From Chania multitudinisentens RB-25 (GTDB taxonomy: Bacteria > Pseudomonadota > Gammaproteobacteria > Enterobacterales > Enterobacteriaceae), in contig NZ_CP007044.2 of NCBI RefSeq assembly GCF_000520015.2, positions 1,860,001-1,924,000 on the forward strand: DNA of 64,000 nt, read 5' to 3'. Below are positions 1 to 7,713 of this stretch, piece after piece (within the stretch, counting starts at the first letter, position 1; each line of letters starts with the position of its first letter). The notes under the pieces are model-generated. The model did not search any database and was not told the origin of the DNA. It saw only the letters and a program-made list of their open reading frames with translations. The position numbers were made by a program, and so were the translations under genes.

Positions 1-1413
1 CTCAATGGCACCGCCAATGCGCCGGGACTGTCGTTCGGTGCCGGTAAACTCGACCAGCGCGGCAGCAGTGAAGCACCGCTGCTCGGCACCCTCGCCAATG
101 GCTGGGTGTTAACGCCGCAGACCACGCTCCAGGCTGGGCTGCTGGGGTCTGCGCCGTACCGGGCCGCGGCACTTGGGGCGGACAGCCAGCTGTTTGATGC
201 CACCCTGCTGTCGCTGCAAACCACCGCCGCCCAGGATAACCGACATGGCAACCAAGGTCTGTCGGCCAGTGCCTCGTTGAACCACCACCTGAGCGAGCGC
301 GTGGGCGTTAACCTCAATGCAGTACAACAAACTTCCGGCTACCGCGAGTTGAGCGATGCCTTGCAGAGCGACCAGCAGGAGATGGGCGGGCGCAGCCGTA
401 ACCAGATGGGGGGCGGCGTTAGCTGGGCAGCGGACCACCTCGGCAGCCTGTCGCTCTCCTGGGCGCGCAGCAGCACTTTTGATGGCGATAACACCGATTA
501 CCTGCGTGCGGGCTGGAGCAAACAGTTTGGCGCCGTCTACGTGGGGGCCAGCCTGGAGCACAGCACCGCTAACCGTACCAGCGATGCCGAAAACCGCACT
601 TACCTGACCCTGAGCATGCCGCTGGGCAAGGGCCGCAGTGCCAGCAGCTACCTCAACAATACCCGCAACGGTAGCCGTGCCGGGGTACGTTACAACGACC
701 GCTCCAGCCAGGACCGGGGCTGGAGCCTGTCCAGCGAGCGCGATTTCCGTTACCAGCGCACTTCCGCGACGGCCAGTGTGGATAGGGTGACCCCCATCAG
801 CCAGCTCAGTGGCAGCGTCAGCCAGAACTCTGACAGCGTGACCACCTTGTCAGCTCGCGCCACCGGGGCCGTAGTGGCCCATGACAAAGGGGTTACGCTG
901 GCACCGTATGCGGTCAGGGATACCTTTGGTATTGCCAAGGTGGGTGACGAAGGCGGGGTGCGTCTGGAAACGCCCGCAGGCCCCACCTGGACTGACCGGC
1001 GTGGCTATGCGGTATTGCCGTCACTCAACGGCTATAAGCGTTCTTCTGTTCAGATCGATACCCGCAGCCTGGCGAAAAATGTCGATATCGACAACGCCTG
1101 GCAGGACACCGAAGCCGCTCGCGGCTCGGTAAGCTATATGGATTTCACCGTGGTGCATACCCGCCGGGTATTGGTAAATGTGAAAGATGCGCAGGGGCAG
1201 CCGCTGCCACACGGGGCCAGCGTCTTTGATGCGGCCGGCAACTTTATGACCGTGGTGGGTGAGCAGGGCAGCGTATTTATCCCTGATGCCGGTTCCGCCA
1301 GCCAGATGGAAGTACAGTCTTCGGGCACCACAATCTGTTCTTTCACCCTCTCGCTGCCAGAAAAAGGCGATAAGAGTGGTTTATATGAAACCGCAAATGC
1401 GGTCTGCCGTTAA
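1..1413 (+). CDS. Fimbrial outer-membrane usher, C-terminal part (5' end outside window)
   Basis: The frame is open from the first base of the window, so this is the 3' part of a longer gene. About 470 residues are visible. They show the alternating beta-strand character of an usher barrel (repeats such as SLSWARSSTF and GVRYNDRSS), then a soluble C-terminal segment typical of FimD/PapC ushers: a YAVLPSLNGYKRSSVQID stretch, then NVKDAQGQPLPHGASVFDAA, and a terminal pair of cysteines (TTICSF, NAVCR). Ushers sit in the outer membrane and assemble chaperone-bound pilins by donor-strand exchange. The next gene starts 14 bases after the stop and encodes a small secreted subunit, as expected for the end of a chaperone-usher operon. 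The chaperone and major pilin should lie left of the window. Whether this operon is chromosomal or carried by the ICE cannot be decided here. Confidence 0.88.
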   Translation, partial: LNGTANAPGLSFGAGKLDQRGSSEAPLLGTLANGWVLTPQTTLQAGLLGSAPYRAAALGADSQLFDATLLSLQTTAAQDNRHGNQGLSASASLNHHLSERVGVNLNAVQQTSGYRELSDALQSDQQEMGGRSRNQMGGGVSWAADHLGSLSLSWARSSTFDGDNTDYLRAGWSKQFGAVYVGASLEHSTANRTSDAENRTYLTLSMPLGKGRSASSYLNNTRNGSRAGVRYNDRSSQDRGWSLSSERDFRYQRTSATASVDRVTPISQLSGSVSQNSDSVTTLSARATGAVVAHDKGVTLAPYAVRDTFGIAKVGDEGGVRLETPAGPTWTDRRGYAVLPSLNGYKRSSVQIDTRSLAKNVDIDNAWQDTEAARGSVSYMDFTVVHTRRVLVNVKDAQGQPLPHGASVFDAAGNFMTVVGEQGSVFIPDAGSASQMEVQSSGTTICSFTLSLPEKGDKSGLYETANAVCR

Positions 1414-1426
1414 CAGGATAACGACG

Positions 1427-2002
1427 ATGAAACAGAACGGGATGGTTTTACTGCTGCTGGCACTGACCAGCTTCTCTGCCGGGGCGGTTTCTGCCTGGCA
1501 GGACATGAACCCCGATATGCCATCGGGTTTACCGGTGGACAGCCGCTGCACGTTGTCAGTCAGTACACCGGTGATTGACTACGGTAACCAGTCGCGCTGG
1601 CAGTTGCAGGACACCACCGGTGGGCAGGTGACTCCGGGTAAACGTACCCTGATGCTCAGTGTGGTCTGCCCGTATACGCAACCTCTCAAGCTGGCGCTGC
1701 GCAGTGACCTGCGTTATGGCGCACGCGGCAATATCAACGTGAGCCTGTCGGAAGCCCAGTTGGACGGCCAGAGCGTGCAGTTGGCCAGCACCACCCCGGA
1801 GGGTGTCTTGAATGGCGTCCCGGCAAATAGTCTGCGGTTACAGCCTGGCAGCCATTTTGCTGCCGTGCAGAATGGCCGTTTGGCAAGGGGCAAGAGCCTG
1901 ACGCTGCGGATAGAGATTGAACCCTTGCTGGCTGAACGTGACACCCGCGTTTCTGCCCACCAGAGCAACGAGGCCACCCTGACGATGGAGTTGATGAAGT
2001 GA
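1427..2002 (+). CDS. Secreted fimbrial minor subunit or tip protein
   Basis: A protein of 191 residues starts at ATG 1427, 14 bases after the usher stop. This start is preferred over upstream in-frame starts because it gives a clean signal peptide (MKQNGMVLLLLALTSFSAGAVSA). The mature part is a beta-rich domain with two cysteines (SRCTLS and VVCPYT), like many minor pilins. The PVIDYGNQSRW stretch resembles the beginning of tip subunits of chaperone-usher pili. Its position directly after the usher supports a role as a minor subunit or adhesin. I do not recognise a specific family member. No transcription terminator is obvious immediately after it. Confidence 0.7.
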   Translation: MKQNGMVLLLLALTSFSAGAVSAWQDMNPDMPSGLPVDSRCTLSVSTPVIDYGNQSRWQLQDTTGGQVTPGKRTLMLSVVCPYTQPLKLALRSDLRYGARGNINVSLSEAQLDGQSVQLASTTPEGVLNGVPANSLRLQPGSHFAAVQNGRLARGKSLTLRIEIEPLLAERDTRVSAHQSNEATLTMELMK

Positions 2003-2100
2003 AGGAACTACAGGCCTTTTAAAGCAGTAATGTACTTATTGATCTGAATAGCAACCTGATCTTGGGGTCATAGAAAAATCCGTGATCGCGGCTTACCATT

Positions 2101-2142
2101 CCTTAATGTGAGTTTTCGTTCCACTGAGCATCAGACCCCGTA
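2101..2142 (+). other. 42-bp match to the flank of ColE1/pBR322-type replication origins
   Basis: Forty-two bases starting CCTTAATGTGAGTTTTCG and ending TCAGACCCCGTA match, with two differences as I recall the plasmid sequence, the segment flanking the ColE1/pMB1 origin in pBR322 and pUC plasmids. The rest of the origin (RNA II primer region) is not visible downstream. It is either a relic of plasmid recombination or a conserved sequence of independent function. It lies in the non-coding stretch between the fimbrial gene and the pil operon. The comparison is from memory. Confidence 0.6.
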
Positions 2143-2229
2143 ACTGCCTGTTGCACGGTGCAACACCCTGATGCCTATTGATTGGGCGTTATCGATAGGC
2201 AACTGCCTGTTGTTCGGTGCAACCCCCTG
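2142..2229 (+). repeat. Pair of 29-bp direct repeats with internal inverted repeats
   Basis: Two copies of a 29-bp sequence (AACTGCCTGTTG...CGGTGCAAC..CCTG) lie at 2142-2170 and 2201-2229, with three mismatches and a 59-bp period. Copy one contains a GTTGCAC-G-GTGCAAC inverted repeat. The spacer contains GCCTAT...ATAGGC, which can also pair. This lies about 40-130 bases upstream of the shared 34-bp element and the pilL start. It may be a binding site for a regulator or replication protein, or a structured leader. The function is unknown. Confidence 0.65.
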
Positions 2230-2267
2230 CGTTTTATCTTTTCCCTCCTTATATAAGCAGCTCTCCC

Positions 2268-2301
2268 TAAATTCCGGCCCGGTGCGCAGATTTGATTGTG
2301 G
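2268..2301 (+). promoter_or_regulatory. Shared ICE upstream element, copy A (before pilL)
   Basis: This copy begins TAAATTCCGG, then ten variable bases, then AGATTTGATTGTGG. The same layout with identical spacing recurs at 14244, 48765, 48968 and 57642. This copy lies 98 bases upstream of the pilL start. The frame reading LNSG..R.FDC is open through it, from ATG 2171 to a stop at 2357-2359, seven bases before the pilL start. A short upstream peptide is therefore possible. Confidence 0.75.
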
Positions 2302-2365
2302 TCGGTTTTTCCCTCGTCGTCAGAATACCGGGCTATTCCCCTGGCCACATGATGGTTGACTGACA

Positions 2366-3874
2366 ATGGTAAAACGCAATCTTGTTTTAACCCCGCTGGC
2401 CGTGTTGCTGCTGGGCGGGTGTACGACCGTGCCCCGGGCGCCCACTCCGGTGTCTGTGCCGGAACGCGACGGCATGGAAACGGTTCGCCCGGTCAAGGAC
2501 GATATCTATCAGGGGCGGTCGCCCTCGGTGGTGCGCTATGACCGCTACACCCTGGTCAATACCCGTTCCCAGGAGGCACAACGCGACCTGTTGAACCAGC
2601 TTATCGACATCAGCATACCGCCCCAGCGGGTGCACAGTGTCGGCGAGGCCCTTCGCTATGTGCTGTTCGAGTCGGGGTTCACGTTGTGCCCGGCCGACCG
2701 GCCTGAGCTTACCGTGTTGCTGAACCGGCCCTTGCCGGCGGTGCAACGCACATTGGGCCCGGTCAAACTGCAGGAGGCGTTGCAGATCCTGGCCGGGCCC
2801 GCCTGGTACCTGGTGGTCGATGAGGTCAGCCGCCAGGTCTACTATCGGCTGCGGGACGGCTATTCCGTGCCGGTTGCGCCCGCCCCGGTGGCCTTGCCAC
2901 TGGCATCCCAACCGGTCATGACGCCATCAACGGCCATGAACGCTCTGCAGCCTGCCCCACCGGTACCGCCTGTTGCCTCGTCCGTTTCTGGGCTATCCAC
3001 CCCAGACCGCCTGTTATCTCCGCCCACGATGGCCTTTACCCCGCCGACGTTGCAGGTGGTCAAATACCTGGGCGCGGCGGAAACGGTGGACATCCGCCAG
3101 GGACGGGGTCAGGGCGCGCTGGCGTCGGTCCTCAAACAGATTGCCCCGGCCGGTTGGGAGGTGGTGGTGTCGTCAGACCTCGCCACGGCGACAAAAGGCA
3201 AGACTTACCACTGGCAGGGCTGTGACCGCTGGACCCACGTACTGGATACGCTGCTGCAGTCGCAACAGTGGAGGGCGCTGGTGAACTGGCAAAATCACCG
3301 CATCAGCGTGGTGGCGCTTGCGGGTTCGGAGAGCTCGGCCAATAACGCGGGCGGGACTCAGAACGTTATCTCGACACCTGTGACGCCGCCCATCGTACCG
3401 GCAACCCCGGTCGCGCCCGCCACAGCAACCCCGAACAATCTCACCGGTGTGCCCACAGGAAAAACCGCCACACAGGAGGACAAACCGGTGACCCCGGTGT
3501 TGCTGCCGTCTGTCACACCGCCAGTCTCCACGTCATCAACGTCAGCAGCGCCTGCGGTGTTTACACCAGGCCCTGCCGTTATCACTGCGCCGGTAGGTAA
3601 AGCCTGGTCGGCAACGGTGGGGGCTACCCTGCGCGAGTCGGTGACGCACTGGGCACAGGAGGCCCCGTGCCAGGGCAGTGGGCAATGGGTGGTCATCTGG
3701 CCAACCCGCCTGGATTACCGCATCGATGCCCAACTGACGTTCCACGGGCCGTTTGAAGATGTGCTGAGCCAGCTCTTTGAGCTCTACCGTCAGGCGGACA
3801 AGCCGTTGTTCGTGGCCGCCAACCGTCTGCAGTGCCTGGTGCATGTGGACGACAAGCCGCAGGCGACGCGCTGA
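2366..3874 (+). CDS. pilL: PilL, thin-pilus lipoprotein with TcpQ-like C-terminus
   Basis: A 502-residue protein that opens the thin (type IVb) pilus operon. It has a lipoprotein signal with lipobox LLGGC (Cys19), so it should be anchored to a membrane as a lipoprotein. The N-terminal half (about 50-170) contains the PilL-N region (LVNTRSQEAQRDLLNQLI, VGEALRYVLFESGF). A long proline/threonine-rich linker follows, and the C-terminal 95 residues (from about 400, GKAWSATVGATLRESVTHW) match the TcpQ-type domain seen in R64 PilL and ICE PilL2 proteins. The family helps secretin assembly and pilus function in liquid mating. pilM follows with a one-base overlap (ATGA type), so the two are translationally coupled. 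The start ATG 2366 lies downstream of the shared 34-bp element. Confidence 0.9.
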   Translation: MVKRNLVLTPLAVLLLGGCTTVPRAPTPVSVPERDGMETVRPVKDDIYQGRSPSVVRYDRYTLVNTRSQEAQRDLLNQLIDISIPPQRVHSVGEALRYVLFESGFTLCPADRPELTVLLNRPLPAVQRTLGPVKLQEALQILAGPAWYLVVDEVSRQVYYRLRDGYSVPVAPAPVALPLASQPVMTPSTAMNALQPAPPVPPVASSVSGLSTPDRLLSPPTMAFTPPTLQVVKYLGAAETVDIRQGRGQGALASVLKQIAPAGWEVVVSSDLATATKGKTYHWQGCDRWTHVLDTLLQSQQWRALVNWQNHRISVVALAGSESSANNAGGTQNVISTPVTPPIVPATPVAPATATPNNLTGVPTGKTATQEDKPVTPVLLPSVTPPVSTSSTSAAPAVFTPGPAVITAPVGKAWSATVGATLRESVTHWAQEAPCQGSGQWVVIWPTRLDYRIDAQLTFHGPFEDVLSQLFELYRQADKPLFVAANRLQCLVHVDDKPQATR

Positions 3875-4311
3875 TGGGGGCCTGGCTCCTGAGTTGCGCC
3901 CTGGTGTTGAGCCTGGTGGTGGCCTCGATTGACGGAAACCTCGGTGAACGTGCGCTGCAAAAGGCCAGCGTGGGTGACAGTGCCCAGATGGCGGTGCAGA
4001 TGGTCACCCTGGTCAATGCCCTCAATGACCACCTGTATCACGTACTGCAGACCCAGGGGCAGGTGTCCCTGGCGGTGCTGGGGCTGACGTTTACGCCCGA
4101 CCCGCGCATTGACCATGTGTTGCAGGACGGACGCCTGTGGGTCTTTACCCCCGAGGTGCCGGGGCTGGTGACGGCCTTGCGCCAACAGACCCGGCATTCC
4201 GCCCTGATTTGTACCGTGACGAAGGGCCGCCTGCTGACGCTGGCGGGTGAAGACATGAACCAGACGTTGCCGGCCGGTGTGGCTGACGGTGACGTGGTTA
4301 TTCTGAATTAA
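3874..4311 (+). CDS. pilM: PilM, thin-pilus assembly protein
   Basis: A protein of 145 residues whose ATG overlaps the pilL stop by one base. The first 18 residues form a hydrophobic anchor (WLLSCALVLSLVVA). The remainder matches the pattern of IncI1/R64 PilM: a short region after the anchor, FTPDPRIDHVLQDGRLWVF in the middle, and a C-terminal LAGEDMNQTLPAGV..GDVVILN. PilM proteins of this kind are small inner-membrane or periplasmic proteins needed for pilus formation, with no known enzymatic activity. They should not be confused with the actin-like PilM of type IVa pili. The place between pilL and pilN is the canonical one. Confidence 0.85.
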   Translation: MGAWLLSCALVLSLVVASIDGNLGERALQKASVGDSAQMAVQMVTLVNALNDHLYHVLQTQGQVSLAVLGLTFTPDPRIDHVLQDGRLWVFTPEVPGLVTALRQQTRHSALICTVTKGRLLTLAGEDMNQTLPAGVADGDVVILN

Positions 4312-4324
4312 CGAGGAGAACGGG

Positions 4325-6013
4325 ATGCCCATTTCCCATCAAGACAGTCCGACCCGACCCCGGTCAGGGTGGGTGATATCCCTGCTGGCGTTGTCGGTGT
4401 TGTCCGGCTGTTCGCTCACGACCATTAACGAGCGTGAGCAGGAGACGCAGCAGACCGGGGCGCAGGCAGAACGTCTGGTCAAGGACATGAAGCACCCGCG
4501 ACCCGCCGCGGTCAACTGGGTCGACACCCCCTGGATAAACCCGAAGCCCATCACCACGGCCCGTCGTCCGGCGGTCCAGGACCTCCCTCCGTGCTCGCTG
4601 ACGCTGACCATCAATGCCCTCAGTCTGCATGAGTTCGGTCAACGGGTCAGCACGCTGTGTGGCCTGCCGGTGACCATCACGGCGGATGCAGCCAGTACGG
4701 CAGAGGGTCTTGGTGCGCGTACGGTCACCCAGCCCGTCAGCGGGGCCATTCCGGCCCCGGACGACCATGGCCGTGTTCCGCTGGCCATGATGGGCGGGGT
4801 GACATCGGTAGCCCCGCCGGTCAGTGCGTCAGCGACCATCAACACCCTGCGCTGGCAGGGGGAACTGGGCGGGTTGCTGGACACGGTCACCAGCCAGTTG
4901 GGGTTGTCCTGGCGTGTGGAGGCGGGGCGGATTGTCATTTACAGCCTGGAGACCCGTACCTTCCAGTTGGCAGTACTGAATGTCCGCTCCAGCATGCGCG
5001 CCAATGTGCTGTCCGGTACCTCGGCATCAACCGGGGCGGAAGGCGGCAGTGCCAGCAACTCCCTCTCGGGGGAAGCCAGTACCTCGCAAACCACGTCGGT
5101 GGAGCAGGCCAGCGATTTGTACGACGACATCAAAAAGACGGTGGAGACGATGTTGACCCCGTCGCGGGGGCGCTTTTTCCTCAGTGCCGCCAGCGGCACG
5201 TTGACCGTGACCGACACGCCGTCGGTGCTGGCACGTGTGGCCGAGTACATTGAGCATGAGAATGCCGTCCTGAACAAACAGGTGTTGCTGAACGTGGAAG
5301 TCCTGAGTGTCAGCACCTCACGCAGTGACCAGATGGGCATTGACTGGAGTGTGGTCTATGCCTCCCTCGGCGGCGTCGGGGCGTCACTGACCGGGGCCTT
5401 CTCCAACGCGTCCGGCAATGCCCTGTCGTCCGGGGTCAGTATTCTGGACTCGGCCACCGGGAGCCGGGGCAGGTTCTCCGGCTCCAGCCTGCTGGTCAAG
5501 GCCCTGTCTGAGCAGGGCAACGTGGCGGTGGTGACCTCGCACAGCAGTGCGACCACCAACCTGACGCCGGTGCCGGTACAGATTGCGGAACAGACGGTGT
5601 ATGTCGCCCGGACCAGCATCAACACCACGGCGAACGTCGGCTCCAGCACCACCATGGAGCCCGGTACCATCACCACCGGTTTTAACATGACCATGCTGCC
5701 GTTCATCCAGGACAGTGGCGATATCCAGTTGCAGTTCTCGTTCAACCTCTCTGACAGCCCGACCATCCGTTCGATTGCCAGTACAGACGGTTCGACGGCC
5801 ATGGAGATGCCTTACACCAAGCTGCGTTCGCTCTCCCAGCGGGTCAACCTGCGGGACGGGCAGACGCTGGTGCTGACCGGGTTTGAGCAGACCAACACCA
5901 CGGTGAACAAGGAAGGCACCTTTACCCCGGGCAACTTCCTGTTTGGCGGCGGACGGGATGCAGACAAGAAGCGCACCACCCTGGTGGTGCTGATTACCCC
6001 GGTGCTGATGTGA
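4325..6013 (+). CDS. pilN: PilN, lipoprotein secretin of the thin pilus
   Basis: A 562-residue outer-membrane secretin. A lipobox LLALSVLSGC puts the lipidated cysteine at residue 29. The N-terminal domain is followed by a serine-rich insertion (about 230-265) and a classical secretin core. That core shows TLTVTDTPSVLARVAEYIEHEN at about 293-315, the VLLNVEVLSVS segment, and the C-terminal LRDGQTLVLTGFEQ with TTLVVLITPVL at the very end. PilN multimers form the gated pore through which the pilus leaves the cell. It starts 13 bases after pilM, with a GAGGAGAACGGG ribosome-binding site. The length is normal for R64-type PilN. Confidence 0.93.
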   Translation: MPISHQDSPTRPRSGWVISLLALSVLSGCSLTTINEREQETQQTGAQAERLVKDMKHPRPAAVNWVDTPWINPKPITTARRPAVQDLPPCSLTLTINALSLHEFGQRVSTLCGLPVTITADAASTAEGLGARTVTQPVSGAIPAPDDHGRVPLAMMGGVTSVAPPVSASATINTLRWQGELGGLLDTVTSQLGLSWRVEAGRIVIYSLETRTFQLAVLNVRSSMRANVLSGTSASTGAEGGSASNSLSGEASTSQTTSVEQASDLYDDIKKTVETMLTPSRGRFFLSAASGTLTVTDTPSVLARVAEYIEHENAVLNKQVLLNVEVLSVSTSRSDQMGIDWSVVYASLGGVGASLTGAFSNASGNALSSGVSILDSATGSRGRFSGSSLLVKALSEQGNVAVVTSHSSATTNLTPVPVQIAEQTVYVARTSINTTANVGSSTTMEPGTITTGFNMTMLPFIQDSGDIQLQFSFNLSDSPTIRSIASTDGSTAMEMPYTKLRSLSQRVNLRDGQTLVLTGFEQTNTTVNKEGTFTPGNFLFGGGRDADKKRTTLVVLITPVLM

Positions 6014-6024
6014 GTGAGGTGGCG

Positions 6025-7292
6025 ATGACAGCACAGACACACAGCAGCGGCACGGTGTTACTGGCAGACGGCAACCTCACCGTGGTGGCGGGCCTGCAGT
6101 GGCAGGCGGTGCCCAGAGGGCGCCGTGGGCTGGCCCGTCTGACACGCGAGAAGCACCGGCAGGTTAACCGGCGTGTGGTGTGCCGTGGTGAACAAGGTCG
6201 GGTGGCCGGATTCGGTATCCTGGCCGGTAAAAAAAACCGTGGTTCGCTGTATTCCCTGGCAGCCCTCGCCCTGTCTACTCTGGGGCGTAATGGTTATGGC
6301 GTGTTTGACCTGGGCGAAGGTCGGCAGGTGTTCCTGGCCACGTTGGACGGGTGCCCCGCCGTGATGGGGGATGTGGTCGGCAATCCGTCTGACATTGGTG
6401 CACAGGTGACGGATTTTCTGGCATTCAACCCGGATGTGGACTGGCGCGTCGTCGGCACCCCGGCGGTGCCCGCGGACTGGCGCAGTCTGTTATCGACCAG
6501 ACCCTCGACGTCTGCGCGGCTGCGGACGGTGCATTCCCGCCGTCCCTGGGTGGCGGGGCTGCTGCTGGCCGGGTTGGCCGTGACCGGTTATGTCGCCTGG
6601 GAGCAGTGGCAGCAGGCACGGGAGGCGGCTGACCTGGCCGCGCGGCGAGCCGCGTTTGAAGCCAGCCAGCGACAGTCTCCCCCCATCCCGAGGTCCCTGT
6701 TTTACCTCATCCCTGGGCGGGACAGCTACCTGCCGCCCTGTTTTTACAGCAGTGCCAGCAGGCCTGGCAGCAGGCTCCGTTGTCGATAGCCGGCTGGACC
6801 TTGTCGGGCGGCGAGTGTCGCAGCGACGGTCTGCGTCTGGGGTATGACGGCAGCGCCGGTGAACCGGTTGAGGTGTTCAAGGCCCGTGTTGACCTGTTGC
6901 TGGGCCAGCCCGCGTCGTTCAACCTCCCGGCAGGGGGGCGCAGTGGTGAGGTGTTTATTGTCCTGTCGCACGATGCCAGCCAGTTGCGTGACGAGGTTCC
7001 CCCGGATGCGGACACCCAGCTATTGCGGGTACTGACCCACCTGCAGCGTCAGGGGATGGCGACCACTTTCACGGAAGTGGCGCAAATCGCCCTGGCGGGC
7101 CTGGAGCCTGATACACCGCCCCCTCTCCAAGAATGGCGCGAGTTCACTTTCACCGTGTCATCCACCTTGCCACCGGCCACGGTCTTCAACCCTCTGGCTG
7201 ATACCGGCCTGCGCCTAGCGCGTGTGACGTTCACGCTCACCGGTGGACAACTCAGCTATGAAACCGAAGGACATCTCTATGCGTACAAATAA
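6025..7292 (+). pseudogene. pilO: pilO, pilin accessory protein gene with a frameshift
   Basis: Two overlapping frames together make one PilO protein of about 420 residues. The first runs from ATG 6025 (ribosome-binding site GAGGTGG; GTG 6010 is an alternative) and carries the N-terminal cytoplasmic part and the transmembrane segment AGLLLAGLAVTGYVAW. It goes off-frame and stops at 6789. The second frame is open before its first ATG and, read back, continues the protein as HPWAGQLPAALFLQQCQQAW then APLSIAGW. The switch lies about 6675-6710, where there is a run of six Cs (6679-6684), so loss of one C is the likely cause. PilO is an inner-membrane component of the pilus assembly platform. The frameshift may be real decay, a sequencing error or slippage in a homopolymer. 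Confidence 0.85.
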
Positions 7293-7713
7293 TGCCCCGC
7301 TTTTCCCTCTGCTCCTGCTGTTTGGCTTCACGAACGCCGGGGCGGCGCCGGCGACCGTCGGTGACCTGGAGCAGTTGACGGCCCAGAATGTGCTGTTGGC
7401 GGCCCAGTTGCAGGGGGAGCAACTGCAACGCCAGTTGCGTGACAGCCGGAATGACGGGCAGGCCAGCAGCCCTGCGCCAGTCCTGCCTGGTACCTCAACA
7501 GTGGCACCGGCTGCGGCTCCCAAGACCGCCGCGGGCAAGGTGCTGGAAATTTCCGGCACTGGGCAGCGGCTGAGTGCCCGGGTGGCCCTGGCCGATGGCA
7601 GCGTACTGGAGGTGGTCCCCGGGCAGGTGTTCCCCGGTACCGGGTTGACGGTCAACAGCCTCTCCACGGCGGGTGTGACGCTCAGCGATGGCCGTGTCGT
7701 GGGGATGCACTGA
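7279..7713 (+). CDS. pilP: PilP, thin-pilus biogenesis protein
   Basis: A 144-residue periplasmic protein starting at ATG 7279, chosen because GAAGGA lies about nine bases upstream and the start yields a clean signal peptide (PLFPLLLLFGFTNAGA). It overlaps the pilO end by 14 bases. After the signal comes a helical stretch (VGDLEQLTAQNVLLAAQLQ), a proline/alanine linker and a C-terminal beta domain (KVLEISGTGQRLSARVALAD, VVPGQVFPGTGLTVNSLS). This matches IncI1-type PilP, which connects the inner-membrane platform with the secretin. The stop overlaps the pilQ start (TGATGA), indicating coupling. Confidence 0.88.
   Translation: MRTNNAPLFPLLLLFGFTNAGAAPATVGDLEQLTAQNVLLAAQLQGEQLQRQLRDSRNDGQASSPAPVLPGTSTVAPAAAPKTAAGKVLEISGTGQRLSARVALADGSVLEVVPGQVFPGTGLTVNSLSTAGVTLSDGRVVGMH

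Noticed and set aside
1..2002. The left fimbrial genes as the outer boundary of the ICE
   Set aside because: No copy of the tRNA-Phe 3' end was found there, so the element's far end cannot be placed; the genes may be cargo or chromosome.
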